5,771 nt of DNA. It comes from Erythrobacter sp. (GTDB lineage Bacteria; Pseudomonadota; Alphaproteobacteria; Sphingomonadales; Sphingomonadaceae). Positions 1 to 5,771 of this stretch are shown piece after piece. Under the pieces are notes generated by a model. The model was given only the letters and a program-made list of their open reading frames with translations. It searched no databases and was not told where the DNA came from. Location of the stretch: assembly GCA_003483125.1 (NCBI GenBank), contig DMWU01000266.1:1-5771 (forward strand), in the 5' to 3' direction. A program made the translations under genes and the position numbers. The first letter of the stretch is position 1. The number at the start of each line of letters is the position of its first letter.

Positions 1-650
1 CCATCATCAGGGATGGCAATGGACGCTGGGCCAAGAAACGCGGCCTACCGCGGAGCATGGGGCATAAGCGGGGCGTAGAGGCGGTGCGCAACCTTGTTCG
101 CAATGTCGAACCAATGGGGCTCGATTGCCTGACCCTTTACGCCTTCAGCAGCGAGAACTGGAAGCGCTCTGAAGACGAAGTAGATGACCTGATGAATCTC
201 ATGCGCAAATTCATCAAATCGGATTTGCCGGAGTTTATCGCCAACGATGTGCGATTGAAAATTGTCGGCGATTGGCAAGGGCTTGCGCCCGATATTGTTG
301 AAATGCTCGAAAATGCCCTGGAGCAAACGAGCGATGGATCACACACGCTGGCGGTTGCGCTAAATTATGGTTCACAGCAGGAAATTGCCCGCGCCGCGGC
401 CAAGGCTGCTGCCATAGGCGAGGTGACGGAAAAGACCATCGCAGCGCATCTCGATACCAATGATTTGCCTCCGCTGGACCTGTTAATCCGTACCAGTGGC
501 GAGATAAGGCTTTCGAACTTCCTGCTTTGGCAGTCAGCCTATGCGGAAATGCTCTTTGTCGATACACTATGGCCCGATTTCACGCCTGAGCACCTGCAGC
601 AGGCGCTAGATGATTTTGCAAACCGGGAGCGTCGCTTTGGGGGAAGGTGA
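1..650 (+). CDS. uppS: Undecaprenyl diphosphate synthase (cis-prenyltransferase), 5' partial
   Basis: UppS is a cytosolic enzyme that condenses eight IPP units onto FPP with cis geometry to give C55 undecaprenyl diphosphate, the lipid carrier for peptidoglycan and surface polysaccharides. The gene runs off the left edge. The first full codon is at 3, and 215 residues remain before the TGA at 648-650, so about 15-25 N-terminal residues are missing. Visible family motifs are the pyrophosphate-binding start [11 protein letters not shown] (Asp at 12-14, equivalent to E. coli Asp26), [11 protein letters not shown], and the IPP-binding block [15 protein letters not shown] (489-533) with both arginines and the serine. 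The AYAE glutamate at 546-548 matches the Mg ligand Glu213 of E. coli, and the C-terminus is [11 protein letters not shown]. One oddity is that the residue just before the catalytic Asp is Arg (AGG, 9-11), where the family has Met (IMDGN). Its 3' end overlaps cdsA. Identity is very secure; the meaning of the Arg is not. Confidence 0.97.
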   Translation, partial: IIRDGNGRWAKKRGLPRSMGHKRGVEAVRNLVRNVEPMGLDCLTLYAFSSENWKRSEDEVDDLMNLMRKFIKSDLPEFIANDVRLKIVGDWQGLAPDIVEMLENALEQTSDGSHTLAVALNYGSQQEIARAAAKAAAIGEVTEKTIAAHLDTNDLPPLDLLIRTSGEIRLSNFLLWQSAYAEMLFVDTLWPDFTPEHLQQALDDFANRERRFGGR

Positions 651-1314
651 AGCACCAGCGAAGGAGTCGGACCTTGGCGTTCGCGTAGCTTCGGCAGTGG
701 TCATGATGGCCATTGCTGGCACGGCGCTGTGGCTGGGCGGTTTTTGGTGGAAGGCCTTTGCGGTGCTGATCGGACTAGCCTGTTTTGGCGAGTTCACGAG
801 GCTTGTGATGGCGATTACGAATACAGCGATCTCGACTGCCTTGGGCCTGATTGGCGGCGCGATCTACATCGGCCTAGCAGTCTTTGGACTTACACAGATG
901 CCGATCCAAGTGGTCTTGGGCATTGTTGCGGTGGTCATAGCGACCGATACAGGAGCATACTTCTCTGGACGCGCAATTGGTGGGCCAAAGATTGCACCAA
1001 GCATCAGCCCATCAAAGACGTGGGCGGGACTGATTGGAGGCATGACCGCAGCAGGCCTTGTGTCATTTGCATTTTTCTATTCGAATGTCGGAGATGGTGC
1101 ATTCTCACTTATGGGTGCTGTTGCTCTCTTGATCGGAGCGATGCTTGCCGTGGTGGCTCAGACCGGCGACTTCTTTGAGAGCTGGTTGAAGCGTCGTGCG
1201 GGTGTGAAGGACAGTTCGAACCTCATTCCGGGCCATGGCGGAGTATTTGATCGCTTCGACGGATTGCTGCCAGTCTCGATTGCCAGCATCGGTCTTTGGG
1301 CAATCCATCCATGA
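610..1314 (+). CDS. cdsA: Phosphatidate cytidylyltransferase (CDP-diglyceride synthase)
   Basis: CdsA is an inner-membrane enzyme that converts phosphatidic acid and CTP into CDP-diacylglycerol, the precursor of PE, PG and cardiolipin. The CDS signature is complete at 1180-1260: [13 protein letters not shown], then [11 protein letters not shown], with His-Gly-Gly at 1234-1242 and the two terminal aspartates that bind metal and CTP. Upstream are [11 protein letters not shown] and the conserved [12 protein letters not shown]. About six to seven hydrophobic segments are visible. At 234 codons it is shorter than E. coli CdsA (285). The start is ambiguous. ATG 610 has a weak AGCAGG at 598-603 and gives a 41-base overlap with uppS. 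TTG 637 has GGGAG at 625-629 with 7-base spacing, gives 225 residues and only a 14-base overlap. Family similarity begins at about [10 protein letters not shown] (667 onward), which fits either start. ATG 703/706 lies inside the first membrane segment and is too late. The stop TGA overlaps the dxr ATG. Confidence 0.95.
   Translation: MILQTGSVALGEGEAPAKESDLGVRVASAVVMMAIAGTALWLGGFWWKAFAVLIGLACFGEFTRLVMAITNTAISTALGLIGGAIYIGLAVFGLTQMPIQVVLGIVAVVIATDTGAYFSGRAIGGPKIAPSISPSKTWAGLIGGMTAAGLVSFAFFYSNVGDGAFSLMGAVALLIGAMLAVVAQTGDFFESWLKRRAGVKDSSNLIPGHGGVFDRFDGLLPVSIASIGLWAIHP
625..639 (+). promoter_or_regulatory. Candidate Shine-Dalgarno and alternative TTG start for cdsA
   Basis: GGGAG at 625-629 sits seven bases before an in-frame TTG at 637-639. 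This is a better ribosome-binding arrangement than the AGCAGG ahead of ATG 610, and starting here would trim nine poorly conserved residues from CdsA. It lies entirely inside the last codons of uppS, so ribosomes terminating at 650 could re-initiate here. Inference only; the ATG was kept as the annotated start because of its codon. Confidence 0.4.
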
Positions 1315-2459
1315 CTCGCTCTATCTCTATTCTTGGCGCAACAGGCTCGGTAGGTGAGCAGACGCTCGACCTGATCCGGCGAGAGCGCGACAATTGGCGC
1401 GTTGAGGCACTCACCGCCAATGGCAGCGTGGTTAAGCTCGCAGAGATGGCGCGCGAATTCGACGCCAAGCTGGCGGTGTTGGCCGATGAGGCGCGCCTAG
1501 GCGAATTGCAGGAAACGCTTGCGGGTAGCGGCGTCGAGGCCGCGGCTGGAGCCGACGCGCTTTGCGAAGCCGCTGCGCGCCCGGTCGACCTGACCATTGC
1601 CGCGATTGTCGGCTGCGCAGGGCTTGGCCCCACTATGGCCGCGATAGAGCAAGGCGGCACTGTCGCGCTCGCGAACAAGGAGGCACTCGTTTCTGCCGGC
1701 GACGTGATGACGGCCGCGGTTGCCCAACATGGCGCAACCCTGCTGCCTGTCGATTCAGAGCACAATGCGATCTTCCAATGCTTGCAGGGTAACCGCATCG
1801 AAGATGTCAGCTGTATCACGCTGACCGCCAGTGGGGGCCCATTCCGTACCTGGACAGCGGATCAGTTAGAAGCCGCCACCCCGCAGCAGGCTGTCGCCCA
1901 CCCCAATTGGGAAATGGGCGCCAAGATCAGTGTTGATAGCGCGACCATGATGAACAAGGGCCTCGAATATATCGAGGCGCATCATCTTTTCCCGGTTGGC
2001 CTAGGGGCGCTGAGAATCATCGTTCATCCGCAAAGTGTGGTGCATTCTCTGGTCGAATTTCGTGACCGCAGCACTCTGGCGCAGCTTGGCCCATCAGATA
2101 TGCGCGTGCCCATCGCGTCCTGTTTGGCATGGCCGCACCGGATGGATACCCCCATGGAATCGCTCGATCTCGCCGCGATTGGTGAGCTTACTTTCTGCGC
2201 TCCTGACGAAAATCGCTTCCCTGCAACAAAATTATGTCGTCAGGCGATAGAGGTAGGGCGTGCGGCCCCCGCAGTGCTCAATGCTGCCAATGAAGTTGCT
2301 GTTTCTTCATTTCTTTCCGGTCAGATTGGGTTCACGCGCATTACTGCAATGGTGGAAGAGGTGCTGAACCGCTATGATCCACCTGCGCCGCGCGCGCTTG
2401 ACGATGTGCTCGCGGTCGATAGAGAGGCGCGCTCGGTCGCAATGCTGGAGTTAAATTGA
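1311..2459 (+). CDS. dxr: 1-deoxy-D-xylulose 5-phosphate reductoisomerase
   Basis: Dxr is the cytosolic NADPH- and Mn/Mg-dependent enzyme that isomerises and reduces DXP to MEP, the committed step of the non-mevalonate isoprenoid pathway and the target of fosmidomycin. The 382 residues compare with 398 in E. coli. The NADPH-binding loop is [13 protein letters not shown] (residues 9-21), followed by the [12 protein letters not shown] segment (119-130). The metal site is Asp148 and Glu150 in [12 protein letters not shown] plus Glu219 in MMNKGLE. Substrate-contact residues include Ser174 in TASGGPF, His197 in HPNW, Asn215 and Lys216. The family block [12 protein letters not shown] and SDMRVPIA follow. 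All catalytic residues are intact. ATG 1311 is chosen because it forms an ATGA overlap with the cdsA stop; a TTG at 1296 would add only five unconserved residues. No good Shine-Dalgarno precedes 1311, so translation probably depends on coupling to cdsA. It stands one base upstream of rseP. Confidence 0.98.
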   Translation: MTRSISILGATGSVGEQTLDLIRRERDNWRVEALTANGSVVKLAEMAREFDAKLAVLADEARLGELQETLAGSGVEAAAGADALCEAAARPVDLTIAAIVGCAGLGPTMAAIEQGGTVALANKEALVSAGDVMTAAVAQHGATLLPVDSEHNAIFQCLQGNRIEDVSCITLTASGGPFRTWTADQLEAATPQQAVAHPNWEMGAKISVDSATMMNKGLEYIEAHHLFPVGLGALRIIVHPQSVVHSLVEFRDRSTLAQLGPSDMRVPIASCLAWPHRMDTPMESLDLAAIGELTFCAPDENRFPATKLCRQAIEVGRAAPAVLNAANEVAVSSFLSGQIGFTRITAMVEEVLNRYDPPAPRALDDVLAVDREARSVAMLELN

Positions 2460-2463
2460 GTTG
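2447..2463 (+). promoter_or_regulatory. Ribosome-binding site supporting the TTG start of rseP
   Basis: GGAG at 2447-2450, within the last codons of dxr, lies ten bases before TTG 2461. An in-frame TAA at 2452-2454 prevents any start further upstream except the rare ATT at 2455. The next in-frame ATG (2485) would remove the MLESPPF segment that I recall as typical of alphaproteobacterial RseP and would cut into the first membrane helix. TTG is therefore the best start, although the spacing is at the long end. Confidence 0.55.
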
Positions 2464-3594
2464 TTAGAGTCTCCACCCTTCTGGATGTATATTGTCGGTA
2501 TCCTGCTGTTGCTGGGGCCGCTGATTACCGTGCACGAATTAGGGCACTATTTGGTGGGGCGCTGGTTCGGCGTGAAGGCAGACATTTTCTCCATCGGATT
2601 TGGCAAGGAATTGTTCGGTTGGAGCGACAAGCGCGGTACACGCTGGCGTATCGCTGCGATACCGCTGGGCGGCTATGTGCAATTCCACGGCGATATGAAC
2701 CCGGCAAGCATTCCCAACCAAGAGGCGCTTAAGGGATTTGGAGCACGCGAAAGGGACGAAAGCTTTCAGTGCAAGCCCCTTTGGCAGCGTGCATTGATCG
2801 TATTCGCAGGCCCAGCAACAAACCTGCTTTTGACGATTGGGATTTTCGCGACCTTCTTCGCGGTGGTCGGGCGGCCCGTTCCGATCGATCCGGAAGACAG
2901 CACAACTGTGTCGCGCTTTGCAGAAAATTCCGCAGCACAAGAGGCGGGCGTTGAAGTTGGCGATCGTATCCTGGCTATAGATGGCAATCCGATTGTCGAA
3001 TTCAGGGATATCTCTGATAAGGTGATGCTTTATCCGGACAAGCAGATTGTGCTCGAGGTCGAACGGGATGGTGAGCGCTTGTCAATTCCAATGACTATTG
3101 GCGCTAGCGTCGAACAAGATCAGTTTGGGAACGAGGCTAGGGTCGGGCGACTTGGTTTTTATTCTGGCGAGTTTACTTTCGTGTCGCTGACTATTCCGCA
3201 GGCCGTCGGCCAGGCAATGAATGCCAGCTGGGATTTGACCAAAATGATGGCTACAGGCGTTGGCCAGATCCTCACCGGCGATCGTTCTATCAAGGAATTG
3301 GGCGGGCCTGTTAAGATCGCGAAATATTCGGGAGAACAGCTCAGCCTTGGCCTTGCTGCATTCGTCAATTTCGCCGCGCTAATCTCGCTTAACTTGGCAT
3401 TCATCAACCTCTTGCCAATCCCTGCACTCGACGGCGGGCACCTGGCATTCTACGCGGCAGAGGCTGTCCGTCGGAAGCCAGTTAGCCCCAGAGGGATGGA
3501 ATTGGCCTATCGTACCGGTGTGGCAATTGTTCTGATGCTGATGGTCGTCGTCACGGTGAACGACCTTGTCTCACTGCCGATTTTCGGGAGTTAG
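2461..3594 (+). CDS. rseP: RseP/MmpA family site-2 intramembrane zinc metalloprotease
   Basis: This M50-family inner-membrane protease performs regulated intramembrane proteolysis. E. coli RseP cleaves anti-sigma factor RseA and remnant signal peptides, and the Caulobacter orthologue MmpA degrades PodJ. The substrate here is unknown. The zinc motif HELGH is at residues 25-29 in the first membrane segment. The second metal-site motif NLLPIPALDGGH is at 316-327, with Asp324 as zinc ligand. Further membrane segments lie near 111-135, 301-320 and 353-370. One PDZ domain occupies about 148-215 (ENSAAQEAGVEVGDRILAIDG is its typical groove and turn region). At 377 residues it is the shorter single-PDZ alphaproteobacterial form; E. 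coli RseP has 450 residues and two PDZ domains. Both catalytic motifs are intact and flanked by the family-typical VKADIFSIGFGKE and AAIPLGGYVQFHGDMNP. The start is TTG, one base after the dxr stop, so it is likely co-transcribed and translationally coupled. The stop is TAG 3592-3594. Confidence 0.96.
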   Translation: MLESPPFWMYIVGILLLLGPLITVHELGHYLVGRWFGVKADIFSIGFGKELFGWSDKRGTRWRIAAIPLGGYVQFHGDMNPASIPNQEALKGFGARERDESFQCKPLWQRALIVFAGPATNLLLTIGIFATFFAVVGRPVPIDPEDSTTVSRFAENSAAQEAGVEVGDRILAIDGNPIVEFRDISDKVMLYPDKQIVLEVERDGERLSIPMTIGASVEQDQFGNEARVGRLGFYSGEFTFVSLTIPQAVGQAMNASWDLTKMMATGVGQILTGDRSIKELGGPVKIAKYSGEQLSLGLAAFVNFAALISLNLAFINLLPIPALDGGHLAFYAAEAVRRKPVSPRGMELAYRTGVAIVLMLMVVVTVNDLVSLPIFGS

Positions 3595-3600
3595 CGGGGG

Positions 3601-3643
3601 AAAGGAGCCGTATTTGCGGCAATCGGCGGTTCTCTTCGCTTGA
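3601..3643 (+). promoter_or_regulatory. Strong Shine-Dalgarno with a nine-codon TTG mini-ORF in the bamA leader
   Basis: AAAGGAG at 3601-3607 is the best Shine-Dalgarno match in the window. It is followed after six bases by TTG 3614, which opens a short frame reading MRQSAVLFA and ending at TGA 3641-3643. The frame is the same as that of bamA, and no further stop occurs between this TGA and bamA. No known leader peptide is recognised. It may be a regulatory upstream ORF, the remnant of an older N-terminus, or chance. The Shine-Dalgarno itself is clear; its use is inference. Confidence 0.3.
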
Positions 3644-3647
3644 TTGC
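3619..3647 (+). other. Predicted stem-loop in the rseP-bamA leader (5' hairpin)
   Basis: GCAATC (3619-3624) pairs with GATTGC (3642-3647). After a small internal loop, GCG (3626-3628) pairs with CGC (3637-3639) around an eight-base loop. No T-run follows, so it is not a standard intrinsic terminator. It covers most of the mini-ORF and its stop codon, so translation of that ORF would disrupt it. Found by eye; folding energy not computed. Confidence 0.35.
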
Positions 3648-3660
3648 ATTGGCACCTTGG

Positions 3661-3689
3661 GGCAGAGGCGGCTCAAACCGCTATTTGCC
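3661..3689 (+). other. Predicted stem-loop in the rseP-bamA leader (3' hairpin)
   Basis: GGCA (3661-3664) pairs with TGCC (3686-3689), enclosing GCGG (3668-3671) paired with CCGC (3678-3681) around the loop CTCAAA. An alternative pairing of GAGGC (3665-3669) with GCCTC (3687-3691) competes with it. There is no downstream T-run. It may be a leader RNA structure or chance in GC-rich DNA. Confidence 0.3.
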
Positions 3690-3751
3690 TCGAAATGGGT
3701 TACCGGGCGGATGCGTCGGGTGAATTGGAATTGGACGGGAACGCATTGTTG

Positions 3752-5771
3752 ATGAAAACTTTTACGCAGGCAGGCGGTAAGACGGTAAGACCTGCCGGTC
3801 GGATTGCAGCAGCATTGCTGAGCGGCACGATTCTGGCAGGCGCACCCATGCCCCTGCTGGCACAGGAAGCCGTCCAGCCGGAAGGTTCGGATCAGGAGCA
3901 AATTGCACCGGTTGTCCAAGAGGCGCCGGTCGACAATATCATCAGGTCGATCAGCGTAGTAGGTGCGGTACGCCTCGAGCCTTCGACTATCCTGAGTTAT
4001 ATTCGCTTGCGCGTGGGCGAAGAATACACGTCTGTTGCGGCCGACGGGGCGCTCAAGGATTTGGGCGCGACCGAGCTGTTCTCAAACTTCTCGATCCGCA
4101 ATGACGGCGGCAATGTCGTGATCACCGTCACGGAGAATCCCGTGATCAACCGGATTGTCCTTGAAGGGAACCGCCGGCTCAAGAACGACAAGATCGTGCC
4201 TGAAATCAGGCTATCGCCGCGCCAGATCTTTACGCGGTCAAAAGTGCGCGCAGATGTGGCACGCATCATCGAGCTCTATAAGCGGCAGGGCCGCTTCGCT
4301 GCGACTGTTGAGCCCAAGATGATCCAGTTGCCGCAAAACCGCGTGGATATCGTCTTCGAGATCACCGAGGGCCCCAAATCCAAGGTCCGCCAGATCAACA
4401 TCATCGGCAATGAAGAATTCTCCGATGGCAAGCTGCGCGGCGAAATGGTTACTAAGCAGGCCCGTTGGACAAGTTTTTTCAGTTCAAACACCAGCTATGA
4501 CCCTGATCGCCTGGCATTCGACCAACAGAAATTGCGGCAGTTTTACCTAACAGAGGGTTTTGCGGATTTCCGGGTTGTTTCAGCTGTTGCCGAGCTCACG
4601 CCGGACAAGCGCGATTTCATCATTACCTACGTGGTTGAAGAGGGTGAGCGTTACAAATTTGGAAATGTAGCGGTTGAAAGCCAGCTGCGCGATTTCGACA
4701 GCGAATTCATGTCTAGCAATCTGCCGATGCAAGCTGGCGATTGGTACAATGCCAAGCTGGTTGAGGACACGGTAGAACAAATTTCCGAGCTTATCGGTAC
4801 ATTTGGCTATGCGTTCGCCGATGTGCAGCCCAATTTCTCGCGTAATCGCGAGGAGTTGACCATGGACGTCAATTTCGTGCTGCGGCAGGCACCTCGTGTT
4901 TATGTCGAGCGTATCGATGTGAACGGTAATACGCTGACACAGGATAAAGTCGTGCGGCGCGAATTCCGAATTTCGGAAGGCGACGCGTTTAACTCGCTTC
5001 AGGTCAAGCGAACCACGGCCCGAATCAATTCGCTTGGATATTTCCAGGAGAATTTCGAGGTTAACCAAGTTGAAGGCAGCCAGCCTGACCGAATCGTTCT
5101 CGAAGCAAATGTGGAAGAACAGCCTACGGGCGAATTACAGCTCTCGGCCGGTTTCTCTTCGCTAGAGAGCTTTATCCTTTCAGCTTCGATCCGCCAGCGC
5201 AACTTCCGCGGTCGTGGCCAGACGATCGGGGCTAGCGTGAACTATTCTCGCTACTCAAGGTCTGCGCAGCTTAGCTTTACCGAGCCGTATCTCTTCGATC
5301 GGAACATCTCTGCCGGTCTCGATGTTTTCAGGCGCGATTTTAACAGCTTTAATCGCTTCAATCGCGATCGCAATCGCACGTTTGAGCAGGATTCAACAGG
5401 TTTCACAGGGCGCGCGGGCGTGCCGTTGACCGAATATATGTCATTGATCGGTAGCTATACTTTTAGCCGAGATAATGTGACGCTCGATCCAAATGTCTTC
5501 TTCTCGGACCTTGATGGCGATGGGATCAGCACTTGTGATCCTCTTCGCGCAGGGCGTTTCCTTTGCGATGCAATTGGATCGCGGACCAGCTCAATTATCG
5601 GCGCGACTGTTGCCTATAACTCGCTCGACAGCAGGTTACGCCCCACACGAGGGCGCAACATTTCTTTGACCACCGAATTTGCCGGTGTTGGTGGGTCTGT
5701 TAAATACCTGCGTGTCCGTGGAAGGGCTGCCCAATACTGGCCTGTATTCGGCGGCTTTATCTTTTCGCTTT
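3752..5771 (+). CDS. bamA: Outer membrane protein assembly factor BamA, 3' partial
   Basis: BamA is the essential Omp85-family core of the BAM complex, which folds and inserts beta-barrel proteins into the outer membrane. The 673 visible codons have no stop; relatives are usually somewhat under 900 residues, so the last part of the barrel lies beyond the window. Residues 1-37 form a signal peptide (positive n-region, core AAALLSGTILAGAPM, probable cleavage after LLA). Five POTRA domains follow at about 63-130, 131-208, 211-297, 300-377 and 381-457, each showing the typical I-x-x-I/V-x-x-x-GN-type first strand, for example INRIVLEGNRRL and VYVERIDVNGNTL. The barrel begins near 459 (ELQLSAGFSS) and includes RNFRGRGQ and SFTEPYLF. 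A loop near 583-610 holds a DLDGDG motif and two cysteines (595, 605). ATG 3752 has only a weak GGACGGGA at 3733-3740. An in-frame ATG at 3695 is possible but lacks a ribosome-binding site and would put acidic residues ahead of the signal peptide. Confidence 0.96.
   Translation, partial: MKTFTQAGGKTVRPAGRIAAALLSGTILAGAPMPLLAQEAVQPEGSDQEQIAPVVQEAPVDNIIRSISVVGAVRLEPSTILSYIRLRVGEEYTSVAADGALKDLGATELFSNFSIRNDGGNVVITVTENPVINRIVLEGNRRLKNDKIVPEIRLSPRQIFTRSKVRADVARIIELYKRQGRFAATVEPKMIQLPQNRVDIVFEITEGPKSKVRQINIIGNEEFSDGKLRGEMVTKQARWTSFFSSNTSYDPDRLAFDQQKLRQFYLTEGFADFRVVSAVAELTPDKRDFIITYVVEEGERYKFGNVAVESQLRDFDSEFMSSNLPMQAGDWYNAKLVEDTVEQISELIGTFGYAFADVQPNFSRNREELTMDVNFVLRQAPRVYVERIDVNGNTLTQDKVVRREFRISEGDAFNSLQVKRTTARINSLGYFQENFEVNQVEGSQPDRIVLEANVEEQPTGELQLSAGFSSLESFILSASIRQRNFRGRGQTIGASVNYSRYSRSAQLSFTEPYLFDRNISAGLDVFRRDFNSFNRFNRDRNRTFEQDSTGFTGRAGVPLTEYMSLIGSYTFSRDNVTLDPNVFFSDLDGDGISTCDPLRAGRFLCDAIGSRTSSIIGATVAYNSLDSRLRPTRGRNISLTTEFAGVGGSVKYLRVRGRAAQYWPVFGGFIFSL

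Noticed and set aside
729..1178. 149-codon plus-strand frame inside cdsA
   Set aside because: It is out of frame with the clear CdsA membrane segments and signature, and rich in Trp, Arg and Cys without any motif.
1223..1819. 198-codon open frame on the minus strand across the cdsA-dxr junction
   Set aside because: It is antisense to dxr, which has all its catalytic residues. The product is a low-complexity Ser/Ala-rich string with no recognisable domain, as expected from codon bias in GC-rich DNA.
3640..3687. Promoter for bamA (TTGATT at 3640, CTTGGG at 3656, CTATTT at 3681)
   Set aside because: The hexamers match poorly and no pair has a convincing sequence at 16-18 bases spacing, for either a housekeeping or a heat-shock sigma factor. 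A promoter may exist but I cannot point to it.
3595..3700. Intrinsic terminator after rseP
   Set aside because: Two hairpins are present but neither is followed by a T-run, so termination is not supported.
3695..3751. Upstream in-frame ATG start for bamA
   Set aside because: It lacks a ribosome-binding site and would add 19 residues with several acidic ones before the signal peptide; ATG 3752 gives a normal secretion signal.
3551..3919. 122-codon minus-strand frame covering the rseP-bamA gap and the bamA signal peptide
   Set aside because: The cysteine- and arginine-rich product resembles no family I know. There is no ribosome-binding site I trust, and it overlaps the coding part of bamA.
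4580..5068. 162-codon minus-strand frame inside bamA
   Set aside because: It is a shadow of the POTRA-coding region; the plus-strand frame encodes clear POTRA domains.
5351..5377. Iterated AATCGC units within bamA (three AATCGC and one GATCGC)
   Set aside because: It is in frame, encodes an Asn/Arg-rich loop (NRFNRDRNR), and is too short to call a functional repeat; likely a local codon-level duplication in a variable loop.

Overview
This window looks like chromosomal DNA from an alphaproteobacterium of the order Sphingomonadales, most likely Erythrobacteraceae (Erythrobacter/Altererythrobacter-like). That placement rests on the gene order, the short single-PDZ RseP, the character of the BamA barrel and the moderately high GC. 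It is a recollection of family sequences, not a database match. All five genes are on the plus strand and tightly packed.

Layout: the window opens inside uppS (undecaprenyl diphosphate synthase, missing roughly its first 15-25 residues; ends at 650). cdsA (phosphatidate cytidylyltransferase) overlaps the end of uppS. dxr (DXP reductoisomerase) starts at 1311 in an ATGA overlap with the cdsA stop. rseP (site-2 intramembrane metalloprotease) follows after a single base, with a TTG start at 2461. After a 157-base leader (3595-3751), bamA starts at 3752 and is still open at the window end (673 codons visible: signal peptide, five POTRA domains and the first part of the beta-barrel). This is the well-known envelope cluster uppS-cdsA-dxr-rseP-bamA, which in many proteobacteria lies between frr and lpxD/fabZ/lpxA.

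How the genes fit together: Dxr commits DXP to the MEP pathway, which supplies IPP and (via FPP) the substrates of UppS. UppS makes the C55 carrier for peptidoglycan and O-antigen precursors. CdsA makes CDP-diacylglycerol for phospholipids. RseP cleaves membrane-embedded substrates, and BamA inserts outer-membrane proteins. The overlaps from uppS to rseP suggest one transcript with translational coupling. The rseP-bamA gap is the only place with room for independent control.

This is mostly an ordinary, highly conserved housekeeping region, and I see no mobile element, CRISPR array, RNA gene or evident new system. The points worth a second look are: an Arg where UppS almost always has Met next to the catalytic Asp; a rseP-bamA leader with the window's strongest Shine-Dalgarno, a nine-codon ORF and two predicted stem-loops; and an acidic DxDGDG motif plus a cysteine pair in a BamA barrel loop.
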